Below the pieces are notes generated by a model. That model made no database searches and had not been told where the DNA came from. It was given only the letters and a program-made list of their open reading frames with translations. This document shows positions 26,338-34,895 of a stretch of 64,000 bases of DNA, piece by piece. The position numbers and the translations under genes are program-made. The first letter of the stretch is position 1, and every line of letters begins with the position of its first letter. This stretch comes from Synechococcus sp. KORDI-100 (lineage in GTDB: Bacteria; Cyanobacteriota; Cyanobacteriia; PCC-6307; Cyanobiaceae): contig NZ_CP006269.1 of the NCBI RefSeq assembly GCF_000737535.1, forward strand, positions 1,612,001 to 1,676,000, read 5' to 3'.

Positions 26338-27081
26338 ATGCTGCGTCAAAGCTGGAAAGCCATCGCTCTGACCGGAGTGACCATTGCCATGGTTCTCGGC
26401 GCCTCAGACATGTGGGCGAAACGTGACACGACGCAATCGGATCCGACCGATTTCACAGCAGACGAGTTGCAGCTGCTGCAGCGCCGATTTGGCGTTCATG
26501 GGCCTCAACCGCCTCTGGCGCAACTGTTCACCAGCGGGGTTGATCAACTGCAACCGCTACGTGCGCAGACCCTGGACAGGTTGAACAACCTCAAACCTGT
26601 GATCCTGCGAGAATGCTCCCGGCTGAGCGTCAATCCGATGCTCGTGGCGGCCGTTCTGTTTGATGAGATCCAACACTCCAAACCGGGTGAAGACCTGCCT
26701 TTCATTGCGCATTCCGGATTGGTGAAAACCCATGGCCCTGGCCAGCTTGGAATTTCCGAGCTGATTCACCAGAACCTGCTGCCCGCCAACCCAAGCCAGG
26801 ACGACATCGTCTGGGCACGTGAACTGCTGCTGGATCCCGCGGCCAACGTTCGTCTATTGGCTGGAAAAATGAATCGGCTCAAGCGGGATTTGGGGTTACC
26901 AAAAGAGTCGATTCTCGAAGCCAACAGATCCAATTTTGATGCGAAGGCGATCGCCACACTCGCTTATTTACACAACGGCAAACTTGATTATCCAGCCCGA
27001 ATCCTGAGATATATGCAGGATCCAGCACTGCATGCCTTGATATACGGCAGCCAGATCAGCCATCCTGATATCACGGTTTAA
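26338..27081 (+). CDS. exported protein with lysozyme-fold-like pattern, function unknown
   Basis: A 247-residue product with an N-terminal hydrophobic signal sequence (SWKAIALTGVTIAMVLGAS, probable cleavage after MWA). The core reads LSVNPMLVAAVLFDEIQHSK, later THGPGQLGISELIHQNLLP and LLDPAANVRLLAGKMNRLKR. This order (acidic residue after a hydrophobic helix, then GxGQxxI, then DPxxNV) resembles soluble lytic transglycosylases and other lysozyme-fold proteins, with the Glu in DEIQ as a candidate catalytic residue. The match is loose, so an enzyme role is inference. The frame opens at 26209, but the ATG at 26338 precedes the signal sequence directly and avoids overlap with pgi. Confidence 0.8.
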   Translation: MLRQSWKAIALTGVTIAMVLGASDMWAKRDTTQSDPTDFTADELQLLQRRFGVHGPQPPLAQLFTSGVDQLQPLRAQTLDRLNNLKPVILRECSRLSVNPMLVAAVLFDEIQHSKPGEDLPFIAHSGLVKTHGPGQLGISELIHQNLLPANPSQDDIVWARELLLDPAANVRLLAGKMNRLKRDLGLPKESILEANRSNFDAKAIATLAYLHNGKLDYPARILRYMQDPALHALIYGSQISHPDITV

Positions 27082-27531
27082 CTCCGTACATTTGTTGAAT
27101 CAGACGATTTGAACTGAGCCGCTGGCCTACCACACGGCAGGAACAAAAGAAGGCATCATCGTTAATGGTGTGGATTCATGGGGTTGGCGCAATGTTGTTC
27201 TAAAGCGAGGCGAGCGCTACCAAAGCAGCGACCATCAAGCAGGCAAGACCGCTAAGCACTGCGATCGTGAGGGCCTGGGATCAAGCTTTGGTAAGGGACG
27301 TTTCCTGGATCCCCTGCAGGGATTCGGTCGCCGTTTCATCAGACTCGCCCAATCATGTTGTTCTATGAGGTCGCGAGCAAGCATGCATGCAGATCACAGA
27401 TGCACGACTCACCGCAGCCCAACCAAATTCCACTTTAAATGCACCAAATGAAGACAACCAACCCAGGAATGCGCATCATATTCTTTTAAAGCAGACATCA
27501 CTGCTTGTTCGGCCAAACATGCTGACAAATG
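27082..27531. other. intergenic, no intact gene
   Basis: About 450 bases. The plus-strand open frames here have no protein-like pattern. On the minus strand a small membrane peptide interrupted by one stop can be read (see 27200-27352). Nothing else is supported. Confidence 0.5.
27200..27352 (-). pseudogene. possible decayed small single-helix membrane protein
   Basis: From a TTG at 27352 the frame reads LGESDETATESLQGIQETSL TKA, then an in-frame TGA, then SQALTIAVLSGLACLMVAAL VALASL and a stop. If the TGA were TGG the whole would be a 50-residue protein with an acidic N-terminus and one strong transmembrane helix. This is a reading of a short frame only; chance cannot be excluded. Confidence 0.3.
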
Positions 27532-28125
27532 TCAGCAAACAATCAATTCCTCTGCATGCGGATCAGAGAAGTATGCATTGAAACTATTTTGTTTGCCATC
27601 TCCTTGACTGTCAAACTCAATCTTCGGAGCACCATACTGATATTCACCCCATTCAAATCTAATTTTTCCTGTTGGTTCCAGCTTCCTTAAAGACAAGGCA
27701 ACTTCAAAGTCATAGGAGACATAATCAGTGATTTGATCTTTTACCTTGTAACCTTCCAGGCTTGATGACAGCATGTTTTCTTTTTTTGAATACTTTCCAT
27801 CGCCATTTGCATCAACCTTCAAATCAATTGTCGAACGTAGACTGCTTTTAGAGCGACGGCTATGAACCGTCATTTCCTCAGTGATGCCGTCGAACGGTTC
27901 GGGATTATCACTGGCGAAGTCCAATCGATAGGTTCGGATCCGGCAGCCCTTGTACTTTCCTTTTCGTACAGATGCCAATGTCCAATCGACTTCGTAGTCC
28001 CCTGAAGCCATCGTGATGGTCTGCCCCTCCCATTCTTCAAGAAGGGGTATGGGTTCCTCCGGCAGCGGCTCCGACTCATCCATGGCGAGATCGGCTGGTT
28101 CATTCAAGTGATCCCGGTGCTTCAT
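27532..28125 (-). CDS. hypothetical protein with EF-hand calcium loop
   Basis: A 197-residue protein of unknown family. The N-terminus is acidic and proline-rich (MDESEPLPEEPIPLLEEWEG). A textbook 12-residue EF-hand loop, DANGDGKYSKKE, lies at residues 105-116, preceded by a beta-like segment SLRSTIDLKV. A second, weaker DSQGDGKQNSF occurs near 172. No signal peptide or membrane helix. Alternating hydrophobic patterns (YVSYDFEVALSLRKL, KIRFEWGEYQYG) suggest a beta-sandwich. Its sequence style and AT-rich composition recall the hypothetical gene next to the giant RTX protein, but I see no direct similarity. Confidence 0.75.
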   Translation of the reverse strand: MKHRDHLNEPADLAMDESEPLPEEPIPLLEEWEGQTITMASGDYEVDWTLASVRKGKYKGCRIRTYRLDFASDNPEPFDGITEEMTVHSRRSKSSLRSTIDLKVDANGDGKYSKKENMLSSSLEGYKVKDQITDYVSYDFEVALSLRKLEPTGKIRFEWGEYQYGAPKIEFDSQGDGKQNSFNAYFSDPHAEELIVC

Positions 28126-28342
28126 TTGCCCCCCTCCTACCTTCTGCTTTCTAAATTGCTCATGGGATTCAGTTGAACAGATCGGTCGCGCGACGATCCC
28201 ATCGATTCTTTGATGTTCAGGCGACTGAGGCCGTTGTCATCTCTCACCAGCCACAAACTCTTGTTGTGCCTGTTACAAAAAGCCCCCTCGAATTGTGACA
28301 ACCAATTGACAATGGCAGACATGAATCTATTTTCTGAAAAAT

Positions 28343-28528
28343 GTGACTGTCCCCGTGCGCGAAAAAATTCTGGATGAGTTGATCCAAATCGAAACCTGGG
28401 ACTGGTGGAAGGCCCAGGTGTTTTACCTGCGGGAACGCAAGGAGTATGCGGAAGCTGAAGCGGTGTTCAATGAGTTCAAGATCAACCAACAGGACATGCC
28501 TTTCCGAGACCAGGACCCTTGTGACTGA
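28343..28528 (+). CDS. small helical protein (61 aa), TPR-like
   Basis: Unknown family. The product reads as two amphipathic helices with Trp/Ala/Glu spacing like a tetratricopeptide unit: KILDELIQIETWDWWKAQVF then RKEYAEAEAVFNEFKINQQ. The start is a GTG at 28343, with another GTG at 28355. First of four very small plus-strand genes in this patch. Confidence 0.55.
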   Translation: MTVPVREKILDELIQIETWDWWKAQVFYLRERKEYAEAEAVFNEFKINQQDMPFRDQDPCD

Positions 28529-28698
28529 GGTTCACCTGGATTGAAAGGTTCTGATGAACTCAGACGTCTCGAACAAGTGCCTCCTGTGTGAAGCAAAAAA
28601 ACATTAGGTAAAGAAAGGTTTTGCATTGAGGTGTTCTGTAATCTTCTGAACGACGGCTCGATATCAATATTTTATTTTGTGCGAGAATATACCGAACG

Positions 28699-28893
28699 AT
28701 GGCACATTTACCCCCAAGAGAAACGGCTGCAAAAAAGGCTCATCTGATGTCTCTGGCCATCGAAGTGCTTCGAACAAGAGACGACATCGATGAATGGGAC
28801 ATTTTTCAGCATCTGACCGACTACCTGCGAGAACAGGACAACCACAGCCTGCTTGAAGCCAATGATCAACTCGGAGATGAATCAAGTCGCTGA
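28699..28893 (+). CDS. small helical protein (64 aa), function unknown
   Basis: ATG start. The sequence is helix-forming and acidic: KKAHLMSLAIEVLRTRDDI, then WDIFQHLTDYLREQDNHSLL. No signal peptide or metal motif. It lies between two other small plus-strand frames of similar style. Codon pattern and amino-acid composition look protein-like on this strand; the opposite-strand frame does not. Confidence 0.55.
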   Translation: MAHLPPRETAAKKAHLMSLAIEVLRTRDDIDEWDIFQHLTDYLREQDNHSLLEANDQLGDESSR

Positions 28894-29035
28894 TCAGGGG
28901 CCGGACGATCAAGACAACCAATGGATCGTTCACGGAGAATCAGGGACAAAAACGTAAATGCAACATCCGTCACAAAAGATTGATTGACGTCTTCGATGGC
29001 ATCGTTAATTTAATGAAGTCCTTCCAAGCGCTGTC

Positions 29036-29200
29036 GTGGACAAGTCCTATCACCGCAACGATGGATGGACATCCCCTCCACGCAAGCCGATTGATACGGA
29101 TTGTTTGATCTGGCTCCGTCAGCAGCTTGTCTTTCTCTCTGGAGAGGGGCTCGAGCAGGAGTGCAAGGCTTTGTTCGATGAATTCACCCTCGATTCGTGA
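29036..29200 (+). CDS. small protein (54 aa), TPR-like C-terminal half
   Basis: From a GTG at 29036 the frame reads VDKSYHRNDGWTSPPRKPID, then LIWLRQQLVFLSGEGLEQEC KALFDEFTLDS. The second half has the same helix-turn-helix spacing as the 28343-28528 product (compare AEAVFNEFKI with CKALFDEFTL). No clear ribosome binding site is seen. An 82-codon frame on the opposite strand covers the same bases, so the strand call is uncertain. Confidence 0.4.
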   Translation: MDKSYHRNDGWTSPPRKPIDTDCLIWLRQQLVFLSGEGLEQECKALFDEFTLDS

Positions 29201-29291
29201 ATGACCGCGGCCAACCAATCATTCATATCGCCATCGTCGCTACAGAATACTCAGATCAACAACCTAAAATAAATTAGACAATGGAGTTTTT

Positions 29292-29474
29292 ATGTCTCTC
29301 AGTGAGCACTATTTAAGGCTGATGAACCTTGCCAATCAGGCCCATGACCGTGAAACGTATCAATACTTCGTTGATCAAGCCCAAAAGCTTCTGAATGAGG
29401 ACTCATCCCAGTCCAATCAGCCGTTATCGCTTTTCTGTCGCGAATCCAGTCAATATCAGCAGAAAGCGGCATAG
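29292..29474 (+). CDS. small helical protein (60 aa), function unknown
   Basis: ATG start preceded 5 bases upstream by GGAG, a good ribosome binding site. The product has the TPR-like spacing HYLRLMNLANQAHDRETYQY then FVDQAQKLLNEDSSQSNQP, and a polar tail. It is the last and best supported of the four small frames. The 170 bases to the convergent permease gene contain an A/T-rich run but no clear hairpin. Confidence 0.6.
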   Translation: MSLSEHYLRLMNLANQAHDRETYQYFVDQAQKLLNEDSSQSNQPLSLFCRESSQYQQKAA

Positions 29475-29644
29475 ATTTTCATTAAGATATTTTGATCGCA
29501 GCAATATTCTTAGTCAACTCTTTCAACAGTACTCTTCGTATATTAACTTTTTTTGTTGTAACAGCTAGTAACGTTCAAGTCCATACCGACCTGTCGACGA
29601 TAATTTTACTTTGAAAATTTTTTGGATTTCTAGGTCTCTTGCTT

Positions 29645-31249
29645 TCATTGCTGAGGTTCGGACTGAAGCGTTGACCGTCGCGACAACAACCAGGCAAACA
29701 GAAACACAACACTCATCAGCAAATAGCCAAGAGCCCACTGGGAACCCACTCCCCAGCCGAGCTCGAGAACTGCGTCAGCCTGGGTGAACCGCCAGGCATG
29801 AATCACACCGAACCAGGAGCCGATAGAGGCGACAAAGGTCATCAAACATGCCGCCAGGAATCGCTGTTCGATGACATAAACCAACATCGCTGACAGCAAC
29901 ATCGCCGTGATGATCTGACCCTGCTCCAGGGCAAAAGCACCTGCAGCCCAGACATCAGTCTGTTGAAGATTCAGCAGCAGTTCCGGTCCAAACGGCTGGC
30001 CCTCCTGGCCGGCACCCCCACTGCGCAATCCGGCTTTGATCAATTGAGAACCCCAGCCAGCCAATCCCGGCATCAGACCGAGAGCAACCGCAGGAGCATG
30101 TGATCTTGGAGTGGCCTGGAAGGACTGAGCCGCCATCACAAGGCCGATGTACAGAACAATCGCCATGCCGGCTTCGATCGGAATCAGCTGACCGATCAGC
30201 CCGAACAGCCCGAGAAAGCAGCAAACGGCAACGACGATGCCGTCCAACCATGAATAGCCGATCCTGGCGCCCATGGCCTTCCAGGCGGGATGGCCGATGT
30301 AGATCGTGGTTGGAAAGCAGGACCCGAAAACGGCTGCCACCACCGTGCCGACGCCATTGCACAGCAAAGAACTCCTCACGGGGTAGCGATCACCTGCCGC
30401 TTCGGCACTGTCAATGTTCTGAAGCGAGCCCAGAACATTGAACAGACCCATCGGAATGATGACTCCCAGCCAGGGCAGAAGTTGTTGGCGGGCTTGCCAT
30501 AACTCGGCGAGTTGAACCGTCGGCGGATGCCAACCCACAAGATCAAGCTGACGATTCCAGACCGACACATCCGTATCCAGGAGGCCCGTCATCGCAGCCA
30601 GGACAATGCCAACGACAACGGCGAGCAGTCCCCCTGGAATCGGCAACCGAAGCTTGCCGTAGTACGTCGTCAGGATCAGGGCCAGCACCGTGAGACCGAC
30701 AACCGGCTGGGCATAGGTTCTCAACAGAAAGCCCAGTGCGATGTAGCCAAGCGCAATGCCTGCAAGCGTTGATAGGAGAGCAGCCCGTGGTAACCAGCGC
30801 CGTAGCCATTCAGTCACCCAGGCTCCGACCGCCTCGATCAGACCGGAGCCGAGACACGCCACCATGCCGGCATGCCAGGACATGGAGATCGCCTGCTCTT
30901 CACTCATGCCGTTGCCGAGAGCGACGAGCTTCACCGGCAACATCACCAGAAACACGTAGGCGAAAAGGCTGACGGTGTTGATGCCGTAGGGAAGGGCTGT
31001 TCGATCGTCGCGACCCTCAGCCCTGGCCAGACTCATGGCCTGCCAGGCGTAAAAAAGATTGCCGAACAACACACTCAGGCCGGTGGCCGGAAGAATTGTT
31101 CCGAACAGCAGACTGTCGGGGTAGCCGAGAACGGAACGACAAAGACCGACGATCAACAGGATCTGGATCAGATTGTCCAGGGCGAGTCCCAGAAATCCGT
31201 CCACATCGCTGCGCATAAACCAGGATGGCGAGGTGGGTGAAGCTGTCAC
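29645..31249 (-). CDS. NCS2 family permease (xanthine/uracil type)
   Basis: A 534-residue inner-membrane transporter with about 12-14 hydrophobic segments. The sequence opens with MRSDVDGFLGLALDNLIQIL and has FGTILPATGLSVLFGNLFYA and the conserved loop TALPYGINTVSLFAYVFLV, typical of the nucleobase-cation symporter 2 superfamily in its broad, xanthine/uracil/sulfate-like sense. The substrate cannot be told from sequence. It starts 6 bases after the amidase stop and is the last gene of the DUF1257 - M61 - amidase - permease run. Confidence 0.88.
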   Translation of the reverse strand: MTASPTSPSWFMRSDVDGFLGLALDNLIQILLIVGLCRSVLGYPDSLLFGTILPATGLSVLFGNLFYAWQAMSLARAEGRDDRTALPYGINTVSLFAYVFLVMLPVKLVALGNGMSEEQAISMSWHAGMVACLGSGLIEAVGAWVTEWLRRWLPRAALLSTLAGIALGYIALGFLLRTYAQPVVGLTVLALILTTYYGKLRLPIPGGLLAVVVGIVLAAMTGLLDTDVSVWNRQLDLVGWHPPTVQLAELWQARQQLLPWLGVIIPMGLFNVLGSLQNIDSAEAAGDRYPVRSSLLCNGVGTVVAAVFGSCFPTTIYIGHPAWKAMGARIGYSWLDGIVVAVCCFLGLFGLIGQLIPIEAGMAIVLYIGLVMAAQSFQATPRSHAPAVALGLMPGLAGWGSQLIKAGLRSGGAGQEGQPFGPELLLNLQQTDVWAAGAFALEQGQIITAMLLSAMLVYVIEQRFLAACLMTFVASIGSWFGVIHAWRFTQADAVLELGWGVGSQWALGYLLMSVVFLFAWLLSRRSTLQSEPQQ

Positions 31250-31255
31250 GCTGGA

Positions 31256-32182
31256 TCAGGACACACAGAGATCACCGAGCGAGGCCAGTCGAACCTGCAG
31301 AGCAGACCAGTCGAAACTGCGCGGGTCACTGCGTTCTCCACCGATATCCACATGGCGATGGGTGGTGATAGCAGCCGGCGCCAGGTTGAAACTGTTGATC
31401 CATCCCGAAAGCACCAGGGCAAGGGCGTCGTATTGAGCGTCGGTGTAACCGCTGTGGCGAGACGCATTGTTGGCGCCGTTCTCGGGGGTTTCCAGGCTGA
31501 CGTGCAACGCGAAGTTGTTGACGCTTCCCTTGAAACGCTTGTTGGTGATCGCCCATTCGCCCAGGAACGACGAATAGCCTGCGCCATAGGCCCGATTGAT
31601 CGGATCAACCAGATCAACAACCTTGCCATCAAGGCCGATCAGGGTGTGGTAACTCACCTGATCTTCATCGCGTGGATGGGGGGTGAGGAACGTATTGATC
31701 GCCGAGGTTATCGAATACACCGTCTCATGCATCACCACCAGACGCGGCGTGACATCAAGGGCCTGTCCAAACGCATCCCGCTTGTGGCGCTCCCCATAAT
31801 TCGTCGGATCGATCGGCAGGTCCTTGCGCCATGCCGATCGATTGCGTTCCAGCGCCTCCAGCCGACTGCGAACATTGGGATCAATTCCTGAGCACTGACG
31901 TGCGAGCGGCGAGGTCCACGAGCGGGCCCGCGGTGGACCCGGCGGAGTGCTGGATGGATCCTCCTCGATGTATCTCCCTTTTTCATTGCTCACCTGATCG
32001 AGCAGTTCAAGCAGAGAAGGCCGTGAACCGGCGTGGGAGAGATCACGCTGATCCGCAGCCTGCCAGCCGATAAACAACAGCATCAGGGAACTGCCGCTGA
32101 ACACCGCCACCAGGACCAGTGGTTGTCGAATCAATGTCGACCAGGCCGATGTCAGTCGCTGCTTCACAGGATCTGGAACCAT
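31256..32182 (-). CDS. membrane-anchored N-acetylmuramoyl-L-alanine amidase
   Basis: Cuts the bond between N-acetylmuramic acid and the stem peptide of peptidoglycan. The 308-residue protein has one N-terminal transmembrane segment (LVLVAVFSGSSLMLLFIGW, residues about 22-40). The amidase_2 (AmpD-like, zinc) domain follows from about residue 140. Its zinc ligands are likely the His in RLVVMHETVY, the His in ITTHRHVDIGG and the Asp in GERSDPRSFDW. FALHVSLETPENG is the typical central strand. Its start overlaps the M61 peptidase stop by 19 bases. Confidence 0.88.
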   Translation of the reverse strand: MVPDPVKQRLTSAWSTLIRQPLVLVAVFSGSSLMLLFIGWQAADQRDLSHAGSRPSLLELLDQVSNEKGRYIEEDPSSTPPGPPRARSWTSPLARQCSGIDPNVRSRLEALERNRSAWRKDLPIDPTNYGERHKRDAFGQALDVTPRLVVMHETVYSITSAINTFLTPHPRDEDQVSYHTLIGLDGKVVDLVDPINRAYGAGYSSFLGEWAITNKRFKGSVNNFALHVSLETPENGANNASRHSGYTDAQYDALALVLSGWINSFNLAPAAITTHRHVDIGGERSDPRSFDWSALQVRLASLGDLCVS

Positions 32183-33864
32183 CGATCGCGCAGCGCCAGT
32201 TGTTCAGCTGTAGCTCCAGGGTCCCAGTGGAGTGACCAACGGTCCACACATTCGTCAGGAATCAAGAGACTCTCCTTCATCAACCCTCGACGCGACCAAA
32301 CGACCGAGACGGAGCTCTGGCCCTTCAGCAGCGTTGGCAGATCTGCCATGCGACGCAGGCGGCGACCGGCGATGGCGATGAGTTCATCGCCCACCACCAG
32401 GCCGGCTTCCGCCGCCGGACCCTGGGGATCGACACGTTTGACAACAACACCAGACGCCTGATCCTCAAGGCTCATACCGTGATTCGGTTCAGAGGATTGA
32501 ATCGGATCCAGCCGCAAGCCCAAGGCAGCGATCAGCGGCTCAAGCGGCAGGGAATCCGGTTGATCCAGCCAGCCATCGAGTTGTTCGGCCAGCGACCCAT
32601 CCCGTTCAGCGATGGCCGAAAGAATGTCCTGCCGGCAATATCCCCGTCCGCAGATGCCATGGCTCGCCCACAGTCTCCGCAGAACGGCAGAGAGTGAGCT
32701 GCCAACCTGCCTCAGTCTCACGTCCAGACAGAAGGCCGCAGCGGCCCCGTAGCGGTAGTAGCTGACCTGGGTATCCCTCGAGGATGGCGTTGCCTTGTAC
32801 AGCTTGACCCAGGCTTCGCGTGCGCTGTCCGCAAGGCTTTGCACGGTTCTTCCCGGGGTCATCAGCACACGGGACAGCTCATCTCCCAGGTCCTGGAGAA
32901 AGTGTGTGCGAGCGCTGAAACCGGCCAGCAAAGTCGTGGAGAGATCGAAGTAACTGGTGATTCCCTCGGCGAACCACAATCCCTCACTGACCACCGACCG
33001 GCCGTAGTCATAGGGCCGGTAGTCGGCGGGTCGCAGACGCCGAACGTTCCATTGGTGCAGGTATTCATGACCGACCAGTTGAAGCAACTGCCGCATTCCC
33101 CCGGGGCGTGCCAGAGCCGGCCAGTTGAACTGGAGAACGGCGCTGTGGTCATGCTCCAAACCGCCGTAGCCGTTCTCCAGCATTTGAATCACAAGTTGAT
33201 AACGGTCCCCTGCCGGCGGCGGCGTGTCCATCAACCGGCATGTGGCGCGACACACCGATGTGATGTCCTGCGTCAGGGAGGGGGGCCAGCCGTCTGGAGG
33301 AGAGCCGATCAGAAGAAGCTCATGGTCATGGCCATCGACGTCAAATCGTTCGACGTCGAAGGGACCGGCATGCACCGGGCTGTCGACCAGGGCATCGAAA
33401 TCCTCGGCGATCCATGCGTCATCAACAGTAGGCAGAGGAACGTGAACCCTCCAGGACTCAGGAACCTTCGCCGTGAGGCGATGCTCATGCCAACGACAAC
33501 CTTCGACGTCCATGGCAACGGCAGCCAGGCTCAGGGATGCGAAATCGGGATCAAGGTGACAGGTGCGGACCGTCAGATCGCGAGCCTCGATGGCGTAGTC
33601 GAGCCTCAGTTCATCTCGCGTCGGCATCTGAATCTGCCAGCGCGATGGGCCAATCCGCCTGGCGGTGATGGCTTCATCCCCGCAATGGGCCACAAGACCG
33701 TGGAGGTGCTGAGCGTGATCCCGGACGGTGTAGGAGCCTGGCGTCCAGACCGGTAACTGAACAACAACCCGTAAAGATTCCGGCCAGCACGTCTGACGAA
33801 CCTGAATGGTCTGAGCGGACGGTTGACGAAGGTCGAGATCAAGCCTGACGACAGGACTGGACAC
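32164..33864 (-). CDS. M61 family metallopeptidase with C-terminal PDZ domain
   Basis: A glycyl-aminopeptidase-like zinc peptidase. The HExxH motif is in QLVGHEYLHQWNVRRLRP (His266 of the form listed here), preceded by GLEHDHS and followed downstream by the third-ligand region WFAEGITSYFDLSTTLL. The N-terminal part is the M61 beta domain (PVWTPGSYTVRDHAQHL). The C-terminus carries a PDZ domain: GVVVKRVDPQGPAAEAGLVV GDELIAIAG. I prefer the GTG at 33864, which follows the DUF1257 stop by one base; the frame is open to 33933, overlapping DUF1257. Confidence 0.93.
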   Translation of the reverse strand: MSSPVVRLDLDLRQPSAQTIQVRQTCWPESLRVVVQLPVWTPGSYTVRDHAQHLHGLVAHCGDEAITARRIGPSRWQIQMPTRDELRLDYAIEARDLTVRTCHLDPDFASLSLAAVAMDVEGCRWHEHRLTAKVPESWRVHVPLPTVDDAWIAEDFDALVDSPVHAGPFDVERFDVDGHDHELLLIGSPPDGWPPSLTQDITSVCRATCRLMDTPPPAGDRYQLVIQMLENGYGGLEHDHSAVLQFNWPALARPGGMRQLLQLVGHEYLHQWNVRRLRPADYRPYDYGRSVVSEGLWFAEGITSYFDLSTTLLAGFSARTHFLQDLGDELSRVLMTPGRTVQSLADSAREAWVKLYKATPSSRDTQVSYYRYGAAAAFCLDVRLRQVGSSLSAVLRRLWASHGICGRGYCRQDILSAIAERDGSLAEQLDGWLDQPDSLPLEPLIAALGLRLDPIQSSEPNHGMSLEDQASGVVVKRVDPQGPAAEAGLVVGDELIAIAGRRLRRMADLPTLLKGQSSVSVVWSRRGLMKESLLIPDECVDRWSLHWDPGATAEQLALRDRWFQIL

Positions 33865-33865
33865 C

Positions 33866-34216
33866 TCAGGGCGAGGAGAGGCTGACCTGTGCGGTGGCCG
33901 GATCGAGACGCTGAATCTGGTCCATCGCTTCAAGCAGGGCGTAACGACGGGTCACCCGTTGCAGTCGACCACTCAATCCGGTGTGGAGGCTGATCCGTTG
34001 CAGATCCCCAACCATCGTGATGGACCCGTCATGACGCCGAACCCAGGCCAGCGGATGAGAAGAATCGATGCTTGCGAGCAGATCAACAACCTGCGGATCC
34101 CTGCCGAAAACGGGCAGGGATGCATCCCTGCCCACCGTGAAACCCTCATCAACAAGGGATTGCTCTAGCCGGTCCAACCGAGTGAAGACGGTCGGCAGGA
34201 TGGAGAGATGGGACAT
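33866..34216 (-). CDS. DUF1257 / Ycf35-like protein
   Basis: A 116-residue soluble protein of the Ycf35 type, found in cyanobacteria and some plastid genomes, function unknown. The family start MSHLSILPTVFTRLDRLEQS is clear (ATG at 34216), followed by ASIDSSHPLAWVRRHDGSIT, MVGDLQRIS and the closing RLQRVTRRYALLEAMDQIQR. It is divergent from purN with only 7 bases between starts. First gene of the run leading to the M61 peptidase. Confidence 0.85.
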   Translation of the reverse strand: MSHLSILPTVFTRLDRLEQSLVDEGFTVGRDASLPVFGRDPQVVDLLASIDSSHPLAWVRRHDGSITMVGDLQRISLHTGLSGRLQRVTRRYALLEAMDQIQRLDPATAQVSLSSP

Positions 34217-34223
34217 GAGCTGA

Positions 34224-34895
34224 ATGCCCGCTTTGACAGACACTAGCCATCACTTCAGCAACGAACAGGCTCTTCTGCATCCTGAGCCAAGCCGTAACAA
34301 CGAGGTGTTGGTACCGCCACTCCAGCTCGGCGTGATGGCATCCGGGAATGGCAGCAACTTCGAAGCACTGGTGCAGGCGATTGATCAAGGTTTCCTCTCG
34401 GCCTGCATTCGGCTGCTGCTTGTCAACAATCCCGACTGTGGAGCTCGCCATCGGGCTGAACGCCTTGGGATCCCATGTGCCGTTGTGGATCACCGCGTGA
34501 TTCGTGACCGCCAGGAACTCGATCGTGAACTGATTCGACAGTTCCGGGAAGCCGATGTTGAAGCGGTCGTGATGGCCGGCTGGATGCGAATCGTGACCAG
34601 CGAACTGATAGATGCCTTCCCCGATCGCCTTGTCAATCTGCATCCCTCACTGCTACCCAGTTTTCGCGGGATGGACGGCATCGGCCAGGCCCTGAACGCC
34701 GGCGTTCGCATCAGTGGTTGCACGGTCCATCTGGTCACGAAAGACCTCGACGCCGGGCCGATCGTGGCCCAGGCCGCCGTTCGTGTTCTTCCAACCGACG
34801 ACCATGCATCGCTTGCCACACGTATTCGCCAACAGGAACATCGTCTGCTGCCAGCGGCGCTGATGCAGCTCGGTCAGCGCTGGCGTCAGGGATAG
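34224..34895 (+). CDS. purN: phosphoribosylglycinamide formyltransferase
   Basis: Third step of de novo purine synthesis: transfers a formyl group from 10-formyl-tetrahydrofolate to GAR. The GAR-binding loop VMASGNGSNFEALVQAI, the catalytic Asn/His segment RLVNLHPSLLPSFRG and the Asp-containing TKDLDAGPIVAQAAV are present. The ATG at 34224 gives about 30 residues more than usual before the first strand, so the GTG at 34305 is a possible alternative. The 3' end overlaps convergent argC by 10 bases. Confidence 0.95.
   Translation: MPALTDTSHHFSNEQALLHPEPSRNNEVLVPPLQLGVMASGNGSNFEALVQAIDQGFLSACIRLLLVNNPDCGARHRAERLGIPCAVVDHRVIRDRQELDRELIRQFREADVEAVVMAGWMRIVTSELIDAFPDRLVNLHPSLLPSFRGMDGIGQALNAGVRISGCTVHLVTKDLDAGPIVAQAAVRVLPTDDHASLATRIRQQEHRLLPAALMQLGQRWRQG

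Noticed and set aside
27170-27451. 93-codon plus-strand frame
   Set aside because: Composition is irregular (Cys, His and Arg scattered) and the opposite strand shows a more protein-like, though broken, membrane peptide.
28137-28322. 61-codon minus-strand frame upstream of the EF-hand-loop gene
   Set aside because: No ribosome binding site and no helix, signal or domain pattern; kept out for lack of support.
28970-29218. 82-codon minus-strand frame
   Set aside because: Overlaps the plus-strand small protein at 29036-29200, whose C-terminal half resembles its neighbour; the strand is not certain, but the plus reading is better.
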